A DNA stretch of 64,000 nucleotides, taken from positions 5,749,287-5,813,286 of the forward strand of contig NC_072470.1 in NCBI RefSeq assembly GCF_027596085.1. Reading direction: 5' to 3'. This stretch comes from Anoplopoma fimbria. Taxonomy: Eukaryota; Chordata; Actinopteri; Perciformes; Anoplopomatidae. Shown here piece by piece: positions 49,537 through 62,554 of this stretch (its first letter is position 1; each line of letters opens with the position of its first letter). A program made the position numbers and the translations under genes. The notes beneath the pieces are model-generated. The model searched no databases and was not told the origin of the DNA. It worked only from the letters and a program-made list of their open reading frames with translations.

Positions 49537-49818
49537 TTACATTACATTACAGTCATTTAGCAGACGCTTTTATCCAATCAGTAGTATATATTACATATCA
49601 TTCACCCATTCACACACTGATGACAGGGCTACCATGCAAGGTGCCACCATCAGACTCTAACTAACATTCATCATCCAGTCCACACTGATGGCAAGCCTTC
49701 GGGAGCAACTTGGGGTTAAGTGTCTTGCCCAAGGACACATCGACTGCCGAAGCCGGGTATCGAACCACCGACCCTCTGATTGGAGAACTACCTTACTCTC
49801 CACTACACCACAGCCGCC
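49537..49818 (-). mobile_element. tRNA-derived SINE, near full length
   Basis: Read on the minus strand, the element starts GGCGGCTGTGGTGTAGTGG. It has RNA polymerase III box A TGGTGTAGTGG (49800-49810) and box B GGTTCGATACC (49756-49766) about 33 bases apart. It continues with the conserved teleost body TGTCCTTGGGCAAGACACTT and ends in GGATAAAAGCGTCTGCTAAA, TGACTG and a (TGTAA)n tail. Box spacing and the simple-repeat tail are those of a tRNA-derived SINE, and the GCGTCTGCTAAATG tail is of the type shared with L2-clade LINEs in fish. The length is about 282 bp. No clear target-site duplication is visible, so the insertion is probably old. Confidence 0.88.
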
Positions 49819-51224
49819 CGACAATGGCAACAGTGCTGACTTGGTAGTGGTATTTTTTTTTTTTAAAGATACACAACCCTAATCAAAGCTCTGCAGCTGT
49901 GTGACATCAGGTTGTCACATACAGATGTTGAAGACATCTATCTATTGACACTGTGACAGTCTCATAGTTATCCCATTCAGCAGTGAAATGCCAACTCAAG
50001 ACTCAGATTGCTGACATTCTGCTCCCTTTAGGATAGCTTTTGCATTAAACCTTAATGATATCATTTAAAATATCAGCCTGCTTGAAAAAAAAAACAATCA
50101 TCCTATCGACTGTGCAAACCAACAACAGATGCAACAACTGGTGTAAAATTGGATTAAAGTGTCATTTACAAACTCTGTAAGCTTAAGATTTGAGAGTAAA
50201 ACGCTCGATAAACTGCATTGATTGATGATGTGACAGCACATTACGGCACAATGTTTTTTAATTCGGCGGTAAGGACAACACGGCAGGGTTTCAAAGTTAT
50301 CAAATTACTTTGAGTCAGACGTCTTTTTTTAACAATTTCTGTAACATAATGCAAGTTGATTTGAAAATGCTTTCACATACTCCTTGCAGCATAGATTGAT
50401 TCTCAAGTCTTTTCAGTTAATATTATAGTTTGTCTGACTAAAATGTCTCAGTCTACTGATTTAACTACAGTGCAATTATTGGAAAATTCAATTTATATAA
50501 ATAAAGAAAGCTCATTACATGTGTGTATTGAAAGATTCAAAACTGTGCTTACAAACTTTTTGGGATCAGGAGTAAAAAATATGTATGTTTTTTTTTATGT
50601 ACCCTGAGATTTCTGCTAACATGACCTCCTACTATAACGTTTACCAAAACGTATCTATACCAAAACGTATAGATTTGGCCTCAATAATAGCTCCACACTC
50701 TGACCAATTGGGGTCACATCGCTCTGGGACCCTTGATGCTCCCTTCTCTGTCAAATTCCAACTCTCTATATCATATAGTTTTGCATCTCCCGGGAAATTA
50801 ACCTTACATGTTTGAAAGGAAATAGAGGTGGCAAACTTGAGAAACTGTTTTCTCTCCCACTGGCCTCGAACGCTCCGAAAAAAAAGAAGACTTTACTCAT
50901 ATTGGAAAACATTTAATGCATTTCTAAAACATCCGGCAGTTAATAATTAATGCGCGGAGAGGGGAAAAAAAAGGTTATCTCGAAGTTTTTCGCGAGGGCA
51001 ATCAAACACTTCTTTTCAACTTTGAAGCAGAAGCTGCAATATGTCCGGTTAAATGTTTGAGAGAAAGTGGCGTTCGTTGCTTGTAGATATATGTTAAAGA
51101 TCTAACTGCTTCCTCCTGCATCTGAACCCAAATCTCCCCACTCCTCACTGCACAACCTCATTTCCCCCCCCCATTCTCCTCTTCTCCGTTTGATTTTTCG
51201 GAGCTTGTCATCCAGGGCCCCGGC

Positions 51225-51600
51225 TTGTCCAAGAGACTCGGAGCCATTAAATATTCATGCGCTCTCATCAATTGCTCCCGCAGTCCTTTTGGAGGAGGGA
51301 AAAAACGACATTGAATTATTCAGCGCCCAATCAGGGCTATTTCTGGTGCCTTGACTTAGATGAGACGGCGCAGTGGGCTCCAGTGTTTGTGTGTTTTGAT
51401 GTGGTGGCTCCGTTAACTCCGTGTCCACCCTCAGCCGTCATAATTACGGGGCATTACGACATTATGCAGGGGTAATCAAATGCATGCTTTTCTCCTGACG
51501 ACAATTTCACATCATTGCTGAGCGGCTGAGAGACTTCAATAGATCAGCTAAACCGCTATATGATGTTCTGCTAGAAGATTTGTTTTATCTTATGCTCGGG
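51225..51600. promoter_or_regulatory. Enhancer-like candidate
   Basis: Repeat-free stretch of about 375 bp with CATTAAATATTCATGCGC, CTCATCAATTGCTCC, CGCCCAATCAGGGC and TAATTA at 51441-51446 inside CGTCATAATTACGG. GGTAATCAAATGCATGC, a Pbx/POU-like phrase, is also present. The composition is even throughout. Function is inferred from motif style. Confidence 0.35.
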
Positions 51601-52214
51601 TAAGGAGTGTGAATGCCCCTCGACACAGATTAAAGCTTTCTATAATGTCTACCCCCTCTGGTCCAGCAGTTAAAACCAGAATTAAGCTAATCTGATCGTG
51701 CATAGAGCAGAGGGCGAGTGATGGTATTGAGTCTTGTAACGGGCCACATGCTCCTCCACACTGTTGCATAAGACAAGGGGAGAAATCTCTGCAACAAAAG
51801 AGATCACAAACACATAGCAACGTCCCGAGAAACCTCATTTAAAATGGACAGATTGCAGATGATTTCCTTTTTTTTTTTTTCGAAGGCCGGCGGAGCAGCG
51901 TCTCTCTCTCACATGAAGAGGAGAAGTGTGATGAGCAGAGGAGCAGAAGGCAGAAAAAGGGGGGGGAAAACATCTTAAATCACGCTCGGCTGAAGTGAGG
52001 AGGATTTTGTCTCGGCGCAGGGTCACTGAGGTCTTACTCCCATGTCCAAAGATAGTAACATCTGAGACTAATTCGCCCCAATAAAAGTGTCACTTACAGA
52101 TAAGTACTGTGAGCTGCTGCGCTCATTATTCTGAGAGGATAAGAATGGGCAGCCAAGTGTGAAATTTCAACACTGGCATTAGAGGAGGGTGGACTATAAA
52201 CCCCCCAAGACCAC

Positions 52215-52500
52215 GGGGCTGTACTTACAACGAAGGTGATACTCGGCTCGGGCGATACACGAGATTATCATACAACATGACATTGGTTGGCCACGATACT
52301 AGTCCATGGTTTAAATATGCTTAAAACACTTCAAAATGGAACTAAAACAGACTGGAATCAAGTTACCTTTTTCAAGTCAGTCAAATGAGTATATTCACAA
52401 TTATCCTGATAATGGAAATTTACCACAAATCACAAAAAATGAGCTTTTTTTTTTTTATATCACAGTTTGCAATTAAATTCTAAGTCCTCACATCCTTAAT
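52215..52500 (+). repeat. Possible eroded CGATA-rich dispersed repeat
   Basis: GATACTCGGCTCGGGCGATA, CACGAGATTATCATACAACA and GGCCACGATACTAG resemble the opening of a fish repeat rich in CGATAT and TTATCATATCACGATA motifs. Heavily changed, with no clear right end. Confidence 0.3.
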
Positions 52501-53389
52501 TGTAGCATAACAAAAAAAAAAATCAACATGCTAGCGTACGCTGCACGTAATCACCCAAGTTACCCTAACTCCCAGAGAAAAAATATTCTGGCATGTTTCC
52601 ACACTGAATATTTTCAAATAAAAACAAAAACATAAACCTTGAGACTCAAGGTCCTCAGTTGATGAAAAATGCTACAGTACAGTCATCCAAGGGCTTGTGC
52701 TATTCAGTATCAAAGTGCAAGGTAAAATCGTTTGTATCAATGTGGTGTTGACATTCACTTGTGGGAGCGTTGCTGCTTTTTCAAATGATGCCTCATTGTG
52801 AAATGAACCACTTCAGGTTTTTAACATCTGAATAGAGCATAGAAAACACTAAAAGTGCCCGCTCCCGCTCCATTGAAGCGCTGCGACCCCTGGCAAGCAC
52901 AAATCGATACCTATTCACTGCGGATCATTCCATTTATTCATCATTTAGACATACTTACAGCACGGCTTAGGCTGAGCCGCTGCAGATGGAATATTCTACC
53001 TTTCAAAGAGCTTCATGGTTTCAGCTTGTTACTGTAATTCTGCTTCGACGTGATCTCGTAAATAATCTTTAAATGAGTAGAGGAAACTGTCATCGGCTAT
53101 GGGAGACCAGGCTGAACTAATCGTACTTCCTTCTGCTGCAAATCATAGTGCTCATTATTTTTTTACAATATCCAATATATCAAAGTGACCTTCTTGGTTC
53201 TGTGCCAGAGAGGTCACTCACAGGTCACTGATTCAGCAGCTCCGTCGTCAATGGAGGTCCTCGCGTAGGAGTGGAGATCCCATCGGTGTGTGACGGGGAG
53301 GTCACTCTGCACCCCTGACTGATGAAACCCACCCATCAGCCCCCAGAAGTGCCCATTCTTCGCTCTCTCCGGAGACGAGACGCCCCCCA

Positions 53390-53830
53390 CCCCCCCGTGC
53401 CCTGAGTAATGAAAACAATTAACATCTCTAATTACCATCCTAAATCAGCGCTCAACCCGCTGCCCATTGATTTGATGGACCGCTTGAGTTACGAGCCGCT
53501 CCCGATCGAAACAGCGTACCGCGTAAAAGACTTTACTGCGGGGCGATTGAGCCTGCCAGCCCCTTCGCCCGGTAAATAAATCTCAGGAATATGGGCACAG
53601 GAAAAGCTCGGAAAACGTGCCGAGGGGGACGCGTGGATCCGGAGAAGGCCTACAGCTTCTGCCGTGTCCAAGTGTTGAAGCTAATCGCCCCCGAGGTAAT
53701 GGCCTAATCACTCAGTACGAATCCAGCTCATCAACGGCATTCATCGTTATATTTGTAAATACCACGTTCGCTGATGAATACAGGTATTAATCATCCGTCT
53801 CGGGCTGATAGGAGCGTTTTTTGTATTCCA
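53390..53830. promoter_or_regulatory. Enhancer-like candidate
   Basis: Repeat-free stretch of about 440 bp with CAATTAACATCTC, TAATTA at 53429-53434, CCCATTGATTTGATGGACCG, GGTAATGGCCTAATCACTC, TTTGTAAATACCACG and GGTATTAATCATCCG. TTGAT and TAAT cores recur in moderate-GC, CpG-containing sequence, as often seen in deeply conserved vertebrate enhancers. The role is inferred. Confidence 0.38.
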
Positions 53831-54423
53831 CACTAGTGAGGGGAGTCTCACCGCAGGGGGCTGAGCAGTACATGCTTGAGCGTTAGCCCAGAAAAACAAG
53901 ACAGACATATAAACACCTGCTCAATCGGCCATCAGATTCAGCCGAACAACTGAACGTGACTCTGTTTTATCATTTCCCCGACTCATGGAGGGCGGAGTTC
54001 AGAGTTACAACCAGGAAGGAGCATCAATGTTTAACAAGCGAGTCAGCTCTATTTCATTAAAAAGAACACCAGTTGTTTATTAAGCAGGTAACATGTAGAA
54101 CAAGATGAAGCAGATAAGAGAGAGAGAGAGAGAGGATGAGGAGAAAGAGCCAGCAAGGGACAAAGACGGAGAAAAAAGAAGGAAAGGGCAAAGGAGTAGA
54201 GTGAGCAGCATCTCTTCTCTCTTTCTCCTGGAGTGTTGTTGGGTAGATGTAGCAGTGACAAGAGAAATGTTAACCGGCCTGTACTTTGGAATAACAATAC
54301 CCTGCGCTGGCAGGCAGATAGCTGGTGACAAAGCCTCCCCCTGACTGAGGCTCGCAGGAGAGGGATAAAAAACGAGCCGCCGCCGGTCCTCCCGGCGTGA
54401 CCCGCCTCGGCTCGCGTCGTGCA

Positions 54424-54425
<2 letters not shown>

Positions 54426-54466
<41 letters not shown>
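54426..54466. repeat. (AC)n microsatellite
   Basis: About 41 bp of pure AC. An AG run lies upstream at 54117-54134. Confidence 0.96.
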
Positions 54467-54468
<2 letters not shown>

Positions 54469-55139
54469 GCGCCCAAGAGAGAGAGCGAGCTGGGAAACAA
54501 ATAACACAAATAGCAGCATGCTCCTATGACTTTTCTCAGACAAATGCACAAAACACGAACACCTACGTGGATAAGAATAATACAAAAAATAAAAAAAATA
54601 AAAAAACAGAAACACCTCCCAACCTGTGTTTTTTTTTTGCTTTTGCCGTCTCTTATCGGATGCAGAACACACTGAAAGGCCACTATAGCATATAACTCCT
54701 CCCACATTACAGCTTGTCTTAATAACAGGCAGAAGCATGACACCCCCCAAATGATTAGATTCCTGTATAGACCACGTATGATGTCCACAAAACCTATTGA
54801 CCAGGATATGCTCTCAAGGAAAAAATGTATATGGATACAAGCAGCACCAACTCCAGAGCTTCTATCGCAGACCTGAACGCCACTTTCAATGACAATCAAC
54901 GCCGCATGAAAAATGTCAAACAATAGCGAGCAGAGAGGTCGAGGTGGAGGGAAACACAACAGTGGGATGTTCATGCCGATAACAGCCACAGAGTCCATCT
55001 ATACTGTGCTGACATGGTGGGATACTCATGCGGAGGGAGGGAGAAGCAATAAATCTTTGAGGTTGTTTGGTGAGTCGGCGCTGTGCTCCGCCTGTGAATC
55101 AGGACTCCACCGCGAGATTCATGGAGCAGCTGACCTGGA

Positions 55140-55310
55140 TTTTGTGATTTAAATGAGGAAAGGTCCCCACTGAATGATATTGTAACAGGTAATAATGGGA
55201 TGTGGTGTTGAATACTCTATTAAACACCGAGGTCAAGGCTGTTTCATGAATACAAATATAGATAATACGACTGATTAATTGCGCTTTACTTCATAAATTG
55301 ACGGATCGCT
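55140..55310. promoter_or_regulatory. Candidate conserved non-coding element
   Basis: AT-rich stretch with ATTTTGTGATTTAAATGAGG, GATATTGTAACAGGTAATAA and CGACTGATTAATTGCGC (near 55268), without simple repeats. This rests on motif style only. Confidence 0.28.
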
Positions 55311-55559
55311 AGAGTTTTCTATTCTAGTTCTAGCACAGCAGATAAAATAAACTCTAAATAATGTAGTTATAGCACCAATGCCCCCTTGCATTTTTAAATC
55401 ATTTTTGATTACTGCTGCAGGTTTTTTTTTTTTACGTACCAGTAATATGATTTCTACAACTAGAGGCTGCAGGCAGACATTTAGTTGACTCCGCATCCGG
55501 CATCATAACACAAATGCCCTCGTAATTTCGTCAAATTATCATAAAATTCCAAATGAAAG

Positions 55560-55860
55560 TTGCAAAATACCCGCCGACAACCCCACAATTGTGTTTTACA
55601 CTTCACCCAGGTCCTATTAACTGCGGCGAGCCTGTGATTTGAAATGTTGCCTGTAAATAGGTGGGAGTCTGTCGCTGGAAAGAGTGCTGGGGATGAGTGA
55701 AATGGAGCGGCTTTTTGATCAGAAACAGCCAAGTAAATAGCCCGAAGCCGTAGAAAATGTTGGCTCCATAAAAGCAGCGGCTGGAAGGAAATGCAAACCC
55801 CACACAAAGCGCTTCAGCAACAATATCATAAAAGGGGGAATTTCATTGAGGGATGGAGGA
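55560..55860. promoter_or_regulatory. Enhancer-like candidate
   Basis: About 300 bp of repeat-free sequence with CCACAATTGTGTTTTACAC (a CACAATTGTG palindrome), TTTTTGATCAG, CCATAAAAGC and CAATATCATAAAAGGGG. The TCATAAAA and CATAAAA motifs resemble Cdx/Hox sites. The composition is even. Inferred role. Confidence 0.33.
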
Positions 55861-57089
55861 TGGATTAGATGGGTGAGGATAACGAGAAACAGATAAGACC
55901 CGTCGCTGGTCTCCAGCAGCTGAAAATAACCTGAACCAGTCTCATTAGAGGGAGACATGGAGAGTATTTGTGAATATGCAGTGGGAATAAAAACACGCCA
56001 ATAATCAATGAGTTTACAAGTATTTTTTTATGATAGAAACTGCTATTTCAGGTGCATTTGTGAGAAATACGAAAGACCAGAGCTAAAACGATGATGGTTC
56101 AAGCCGTCCACCCGTTCATCACCTCTCCTCCCACAAGCCTCCGCAGCAACAGCTGGAATGAAAATCATCCAGCAAATCAAAGCAGCCCCCTGTTTGCTTC
56201 CGATGGGACGCAGGTGTCGGGGACACACAATCCGATCCCTGCCAGACGAGATATCCTTAATGGACTGAAACAATAGACGATCAGAGACAATGAAACAGCC
56301 GCGTTCCGTTTGTCCTTGTCACATCACATCAGTCCGGGTGGTGCTGACTAGAGAGGAGGCCTCTTCTTGGAAGTGGGGTTCGCCCACGGTTGCCAATGCC
56401 AAAGGGGGGGTCGGGCTGGCAGACCATCAAAGCATGCGTCTCTATCAAGGTTTCACTAATACAGGCTTTTGAATGGTGATTACATTATTTATGACCCTAA
56501 GCTGATTACAGATGGTACCTCATGTTGCACTGGTTTAGTATCCGTAATGGGGATACCCTATAAAACAAGGTATCTGTAGTATTCTTAGAGATACTGAGGG
56601 GATGTGTTGGCTTTAGGACATTTTATATTGTCTTCAAGATTTAGAATGTACCTAAGGGCATGAGCTTGTGCTAGCTTTGTTCCTCAGTTAACGGATATCT
56701 ATATGAGAGTATAACTTATCTCATATGAAAATAAACCTTTAAGCGTCTCCAAAGATGGATTAATTATCTGTGTTAATCAATTAGATTATATGTTCTGTAT
56801 ACAACATATTAAACACTTTCTTATCTTATCTTAAACACATTTCATTATCTAAGTTAATAAATTCCGGTTCGCGGCTGGTAAGAGATAACTTGTGATAAGA
56901 ATTTGGAATAATTACCGAACACATTCACATTGCATCATATGCATTAAAGCAGAATTTGGTAAGACTGACTGTCCACTACCTGATTTTTAGAGATATTTTG
57001 CCCAAAAATCAACGTTTTAAATGTAAACATCCCAAAAAAAACTCATAGTTTCACCACGAAAACAGCTACTTCTGGCTTTGCTTTGCAAA

Positions 57090-57245
57090 TCTATGGCCTT
57101 GTTCACACTGCCAGCACAAATCTGCTCTTTAGGCATATCCAGATTGTTTACAGATTGATTTAAGAAAGTCTGCACAGCAAAAAAAAAGAGCAACAATTTT
57201 TGCAAATCGGATCCAAACCACATTTGGAGGGGCTTTGTAATGCTT
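57090..57245 (+). repeat. Teleost dispersed repeat, eroded
   Basis: GGCCTTGTTCACACTGCCAG, CACAAATCTGCTCTTTAGGC and GCAAATCGGATCCAAACCAC recall a fish repeat with GTTCACACTGCC and CAAATCGGATTTGAACCAC phrases. The order is as expected, with length changes. Confidence 0.5.
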
Positions 57246-60049
57246 TTCCAACCACAGATGTTTGATACTCAAAAGGTAGCTTTACGATGGTCAATCCCTT
57301 AAGCTAGAGTCCCATATCAGCCACTTGGTGTTTATCAGCAGACCGATGGCTCGCACTAACCCTCAACTCCACACCTCATCCAAAATTAGAGCGCAGAGTG
57401 GATTTCAAAAAGGCCTGTCATGTCCATGGAAAGTTAAAAGCGGTGTGGCGCACACACGAACACCGAAATCCCCCCTTGACCTTGTTTATTGTACATTATG
57501 TGCGGTTGCCCAGCAACCGAAGGAACTTTTGATTGTCGGACTGCCTTGCACCCTTCACAAAGTTGCTGCGAATCATTAGGAGCGGGTACTCGCATGTACA
57601 GACACACACGGGCAGCTACACTTGCACTGTTTGTGTCCTAAGTGTCTCTAACCTTGGTGTGTTTTCAGTGTGAACTGGCCTGTGTTGTTGCTTCAAGGCT
57701 TGTTTGCTCTCAGTCCTTGGTGCTCCGGCAGTCCAATTGTCATAAAAAGCCACAAGGACAAGAGCATGGACAGCTCAGATTGCATCCTTTCTATCACTGA
57801 AATGTGGGGTAAAAAAAAAAAAAAAAAAAAAAAAGAAAATGCTTTGTGTGGCGAGATGTCATAAAACTTAAAAAACCACCTTGAAATGTGCAAAGCTTTA
57901 AAAGAGTAGAGCTGCGAAGGAAAATAACCTTTTGAACCGAGTCGATGCCGCACAAATCAAATCAACAATTTGAAAAAAAACTTCACTTGGAAATTTAGAA
58001 ATTGATTACTTGGCCTTCCCGTGGCTTCATGAATCAGCTCCGGAGCAGCGGTGGGGGGGGTGGGGAATCGTGTTACAATTAGTCCTGTGTAGAGGTGGGC
58101 CCAGCTGCTGCAATATGAACCTTGGTTTATGGGAGCAGCTGTGGCCAGAGTGGTGGAGAGAGAATATTGAAAGACTCCCTCCCGTGCCTTCACCTATCGG
58201 AGGAATATCTACAGCCAAAGGGATCAAGAACAAATAACCACTGTAGCACCATCAATATCTGCCAAGTATTGATCTACCACCACCTCTGGCTCTCTCGGGG
58301 TGGAATAAACAAGCAAGCTCGGCTCCTTCTCTGTAAACTGAAGGTATATATATATTTTTTTTTTTAACTAGTTATATGTGATTTCGGTGTGTAAATTTAT
58401 TTGCAACTACTGGCTGAACAGCAGGACGGTCGTCAATATTGGAGAGACTTAAGAGTTTACATGCATAATAGAAAAGAGAAAGCCCACCTTGCTGTCTCCT
58501 CCCTCCTCCCTCCTCCCCCCCTCCCCTTTTCACCCTCACCCCTTCAGTTATTCAACAGCTGACGGGGTCCAGCAGGTGGCACACGGCGGTGCGGGGTTTG
58601 AGTGCATGTATGCATGCGCGGTTTAAAAATACCTTGACCCTGACACCAGCACCGAAAATGCTCACGGCATAGCAGAGATAGTCCCACCGGGAGCCCCAAC
58701 TGCGCCTCCTCCATTCCAGCGAATGCCAGGCTTTGCACACAACATTCACGCGTGCTTGAACTGTTTGAGGTTATTTGAGATTTTTTTTTTTTTGGGGGGG
58801 GGGGGGGGGATTGGAAACCCTTCGAGCAGCTAACGGTCCAATTAACCTGCAGTCCGATCTATTCAATTCAAGTTGAATTATACAGCAGGCGGAGGCATTA
58901 TGAGAGAATACTCCGGGCAGGGTTGCATTTACCGCTTGGAAAGGAAACCATCTTGGTTTGTGATGCCTCCCTTTAAGTTTACTTCCATTTGCCTTTAATT
59001 TTAAAGTTGAAAAAGATCTACCAAACTTATGTTTTTGTTTTTTTGTTGTTGTTTTTTTACAGACTGCTTCTCTTGATTCTCTTTCTGTATGAAAGGCGAA
59101 ATGCCCTCACAAGAGGGAAGGCTTTGATGAGATTCAATCCCTGACTTTGATTAAAGAGGTGGGAGGAAGAACTGTTACATGATCCCTGTGCATTATTAAG
59201 GCGCGTTTAAAATGTTAAAAGACAGGCCACATTTTTGAAGGGCTTGTTGCTGAGTGGAGGCTGAAAAAGAAACAGATTGACACCGACTCCAACATGATTG
59301 AACCCTTTTTCTTGTTTCTTCCAAAACAATATATTTCGACAAGTTCTGAATATTTTATGAAGTGCAATCATCCGTGCGTTTTTTTGGAATGAAGCCCCTT
59401 TATCTGTGGCTGTATTACAAAGAGACGCCTACTCTGCCGGAACGAACAATACCACACATGCTAAATGAATTGTGCTTTATTAAAAAAAAAAAAAAAAAAA
59501 CACCTTTGAAGACTGCATCTTTCATACGGCATAAAAGAGTTGGAAATAAAACACTTTGATTACACATTTGAGGAGGATTTTGTGCGTCTAGACTCTAGAC
59601 GGAGGTCAACTCAAAGGCAGAGGAGCTTAGATGTTAGTGTAACAACAAAGAGTACAAAGAGCTGTCTTCCATTATCTACTTTTGGCCCATTTTAACATTC
59701 CACACAAGTTTTGAACATCCAAGAAGAAATCCCCCACATCAGGGCCAACGGCGGCGACCGCGGCATGTTAAGTCTGAGCGGGTCAGAGAGGGGGTTTGAA
59801 GCGTTCTTTGAGTCATAAAGGGGCTTTTTATATGTCTGATTGTGTCAGCAATGAGATACGCAAAGACAAGTGAGTGTCTCGAAGCTACAGGTAAAAATCT
59901 ATACACGACACAAACTAACCTTAACTTAATAAATGACCTGACAGACTGCTCTCTACTACAAAGTTGGCATCTAGTCTTAGTTCTTTTATAGATGAAGGTA
60001 TGCTCCCAAAATAGAAGGACTTCTATCTATACATATGTATGAGTCGCCG
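57246..60049. other. Non-coding sequence
   Basis: No gene recognised. It includes a 24-base A run at 57811-57834, a G run near 58051-58058, a C-rich strip at about 58505-58530 and a 19-base A run at 59482-59500. Stretches at about 58840-59010 and 59730-59870 are calm and may be conserved non-coding DNA. Confidence 0.55.
58781..58809. repeat. T13-G16 homopolymer junction
   Basis: Thirteen T followed directly by sixteen G. A junction of this type is a common assembly-error site and is quadruplex-prone. Confidence 0.93.
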
Positions 60050-60175
60050 TTTTATGCCTCCGCCAACCAGTCAAGATCAGATTACATCCATGTCTGTCCA
60101 AAATGTCATCTCTCCATTTTATCCTATCGTTTATCCTTCCTGATATATCACGTTCATGGAATGTACATTTCATAA
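60050..60175 (+). repeat. Teleost dispersed repeat (CCAACCAGTCAAG type)
   Basis: TATGCCTCCGCCAACCAGTC, AAGATCAGATTACATCCATG, AAATGTCATCTCTCC and ATATATCACGTTCATGGAAT with TGTACATTTC match phrases I know from a common fish repeat. It directly abuts the palindromic element that follows, so one may have inserted into the other. Confidence 0.5.
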
Positions 60176-60385
60176 AAGCAAAGTGTAAAAACGATAAGCT
60201 GCCTTTCATAGGGGGGTTATGTGCCACAATGTTTCATCTCCTTTGGATGGAGCTAGGCTAGCTGTTTCTTGTCGTTTCCAGTCTTTATGCTAAGCTAATT
60301 AGCCTTACTATACAGATATAATGGTATTAATCTTCTCGACTCTCAGCTCTGTCTTTAAGAAAGCGAATAAACGCTTCCATTCAGA
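60176..60385 (+). repeat. Palindromic fish MITE-like element (copy 2)
   Basis: Contains AAAGTGTAAAAACGATAAGC, GGGGTTATGTGCC, GGAGCTAGGCTAGCTGTTTC, GTTTCCAGTCTTTATGCTAA, GCTAATTAGCC, AATCTTCTCGACTCTCAGC and AAGAAAGCGAATAAACGC. This is the loop and right arm of the same family as 22609-22727 and 62555-63250. The segment between GCTAATTAGCC and ATACAGATAT is shortened. Confidence 0.75.
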
Positions 60386-61434
60386 AGCTCGACGGTTTGA
60401 ACTTGCAGTTTTCTCAAACATAACAAGTAGTTTTGAGGCAAGTGAAGCTCAAACCACCGCAGGTTTGTGTGGTAAATATAATAATACATCATTCTATGGT
60501 ATGGAGGCCCGCTGCAGCCACAGAAATCACAGGTTCTTGCTGCAGCTGTGGCACTTTGCTGTGACAGTGAGTGGTCTTAGACATCTACCTCCTCCAGAAA
60601 ACAATGGAGGTTCGCCGGGGGGGGGAGAGAGACAGCAAGAGGGGGCGTCCGATGTCTATTTTAATGCGTGGCTGACAGCGTTGTCGTCGGCAACGGCCCT
60701 TGTTGCCTTCCCCCTTTTTCCCTGTTCCCTCTCTCTATCTCATCTTCTCTGCTCCGCCGAGGAGACGGGTCCACGGCTGTGACACATGTGGAGTGCATCT
60801 GTCACGGAACAAAAAGGCAATCGGTCCAGCCATCTGCCCCAATATGGAGGCACTTTTGCTGTGGTTGTCACCGGTACGAGGAGGGGTCGTGATCGGGGAA
60901 GCTGTCTCCCTCCTCCGCACACATGACATAACAAGTGCTCTCTTGCTCTTTCTATTCATTCCCGGCTCCTTTGCTACCGTTTTCTTTACTCGCCAGAGTC
61001 GTGAGGAGAAAGAGACAGAGAGCTTAGCGGGCAGAGTGGGAACAGAAATGAATGTTACCATCAAAGAGTGTAAATCTGTATTCCTGGGAGCAGGAATTAG
61101 ACGTCAATACCAACCAACTCTCATATTGGTAAATTCAACACAGCCGGACAAATTAAGGATATGTCCGAGATCGACCTGAGCATCAAGTGACCTCCAGACT
61201 TTAATAACAGCACGGATACATAAATACACATCTAGTGCAACTGTGTAATAACTCTGGCCTTGTACGAATGGATGAGCAGAGCATTCAAAAAGCACTAAGG
61301 ACTTGCCAAAAAATGAATTAAGCAAATAGATGGAAATGGGAAAAGCTACAGAGAAAGTGTGAGAGCAGGTGCAAGGCTGCCCACCTCTTCTGCTCCAGGA
61401 AAACAAGACACCTTCCTGACCTCAGTGTGAGAGA

Positions 61435-61435
<1 letters not shown>
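60386..61435. other. Non-coding sequence
   Basis: No gene recognised. Overlapping frames of 153 and 159 residues on the plus strand and 109 on the minus strand cross a pyrimidine-rich strip at about 60703-60765. None has a domain that I recognise. Confidence 0.5.

Positions 61436-61497
<62 letters not shown>
61436..61497. repeat. (GT)n-(GA)n compound microsatellite
   Basis: About 49 bp of GT pass directly into GAGAGA and then a G-rich stretch. Confidence 0.96.
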
Positions 61498-62372
<875 letters not shown>

Positions 62373-62554
62373 TAACAGCTCTACAGTGTGAGTGACTTAC
62401 TAAAATGTCTTTTACTGTCCAGCTGTCACAAGAGAGGCCTGTGGTCGCCTTCAGCTGTTAACGGACAAAGATTAGTGTTGGGTGCATAGATGGTACTTAC
62501 AGGCTGTCCTGACAGTCTGAGTGGTGGAACTTAAAGGACGTCTGCTGACAGTAC

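Larger units (their letters stand above)
49819..54425. other. Non-coding sequence
   Basis: No gene recognised. It contains T or A runs near 49850-49862, 51868-51879 and 52445-52456. Regulatory candidates and a weak repeat are listed separately. Frames such as the minus-strand ones near 54049-54998 cross a CA array and are not supported. Confidence 0.55.
54467..57089. other. Non-coding sequence
   Basis: No gene recognised. A-rich patches lie at about 54583-54606 and a T run near 55422-55432. A calm stretch at about 56080-56280 may be conserved non-coding DNA. Two stronger candidates are listed separately. Confidence 0.55.

Noticed and set aside
54270..54998. 242-residue minus-strand frame with hydrophobic stretches, and the overlapping 233-residue frame
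   Set aside because: The frames overlap each other, run through a CA array and a T/A-rich strip, and contain no recognised domain or signal-peptide arrangement. Length comes from low-complexity sequence.
60321..61179. Plus-strand frames of 153 and 159 residues
   Set aside because: The first begins inside a dispersed repeat and both cross pyrimidine-rich sequence. No family is recognised and they overlap in different frames.
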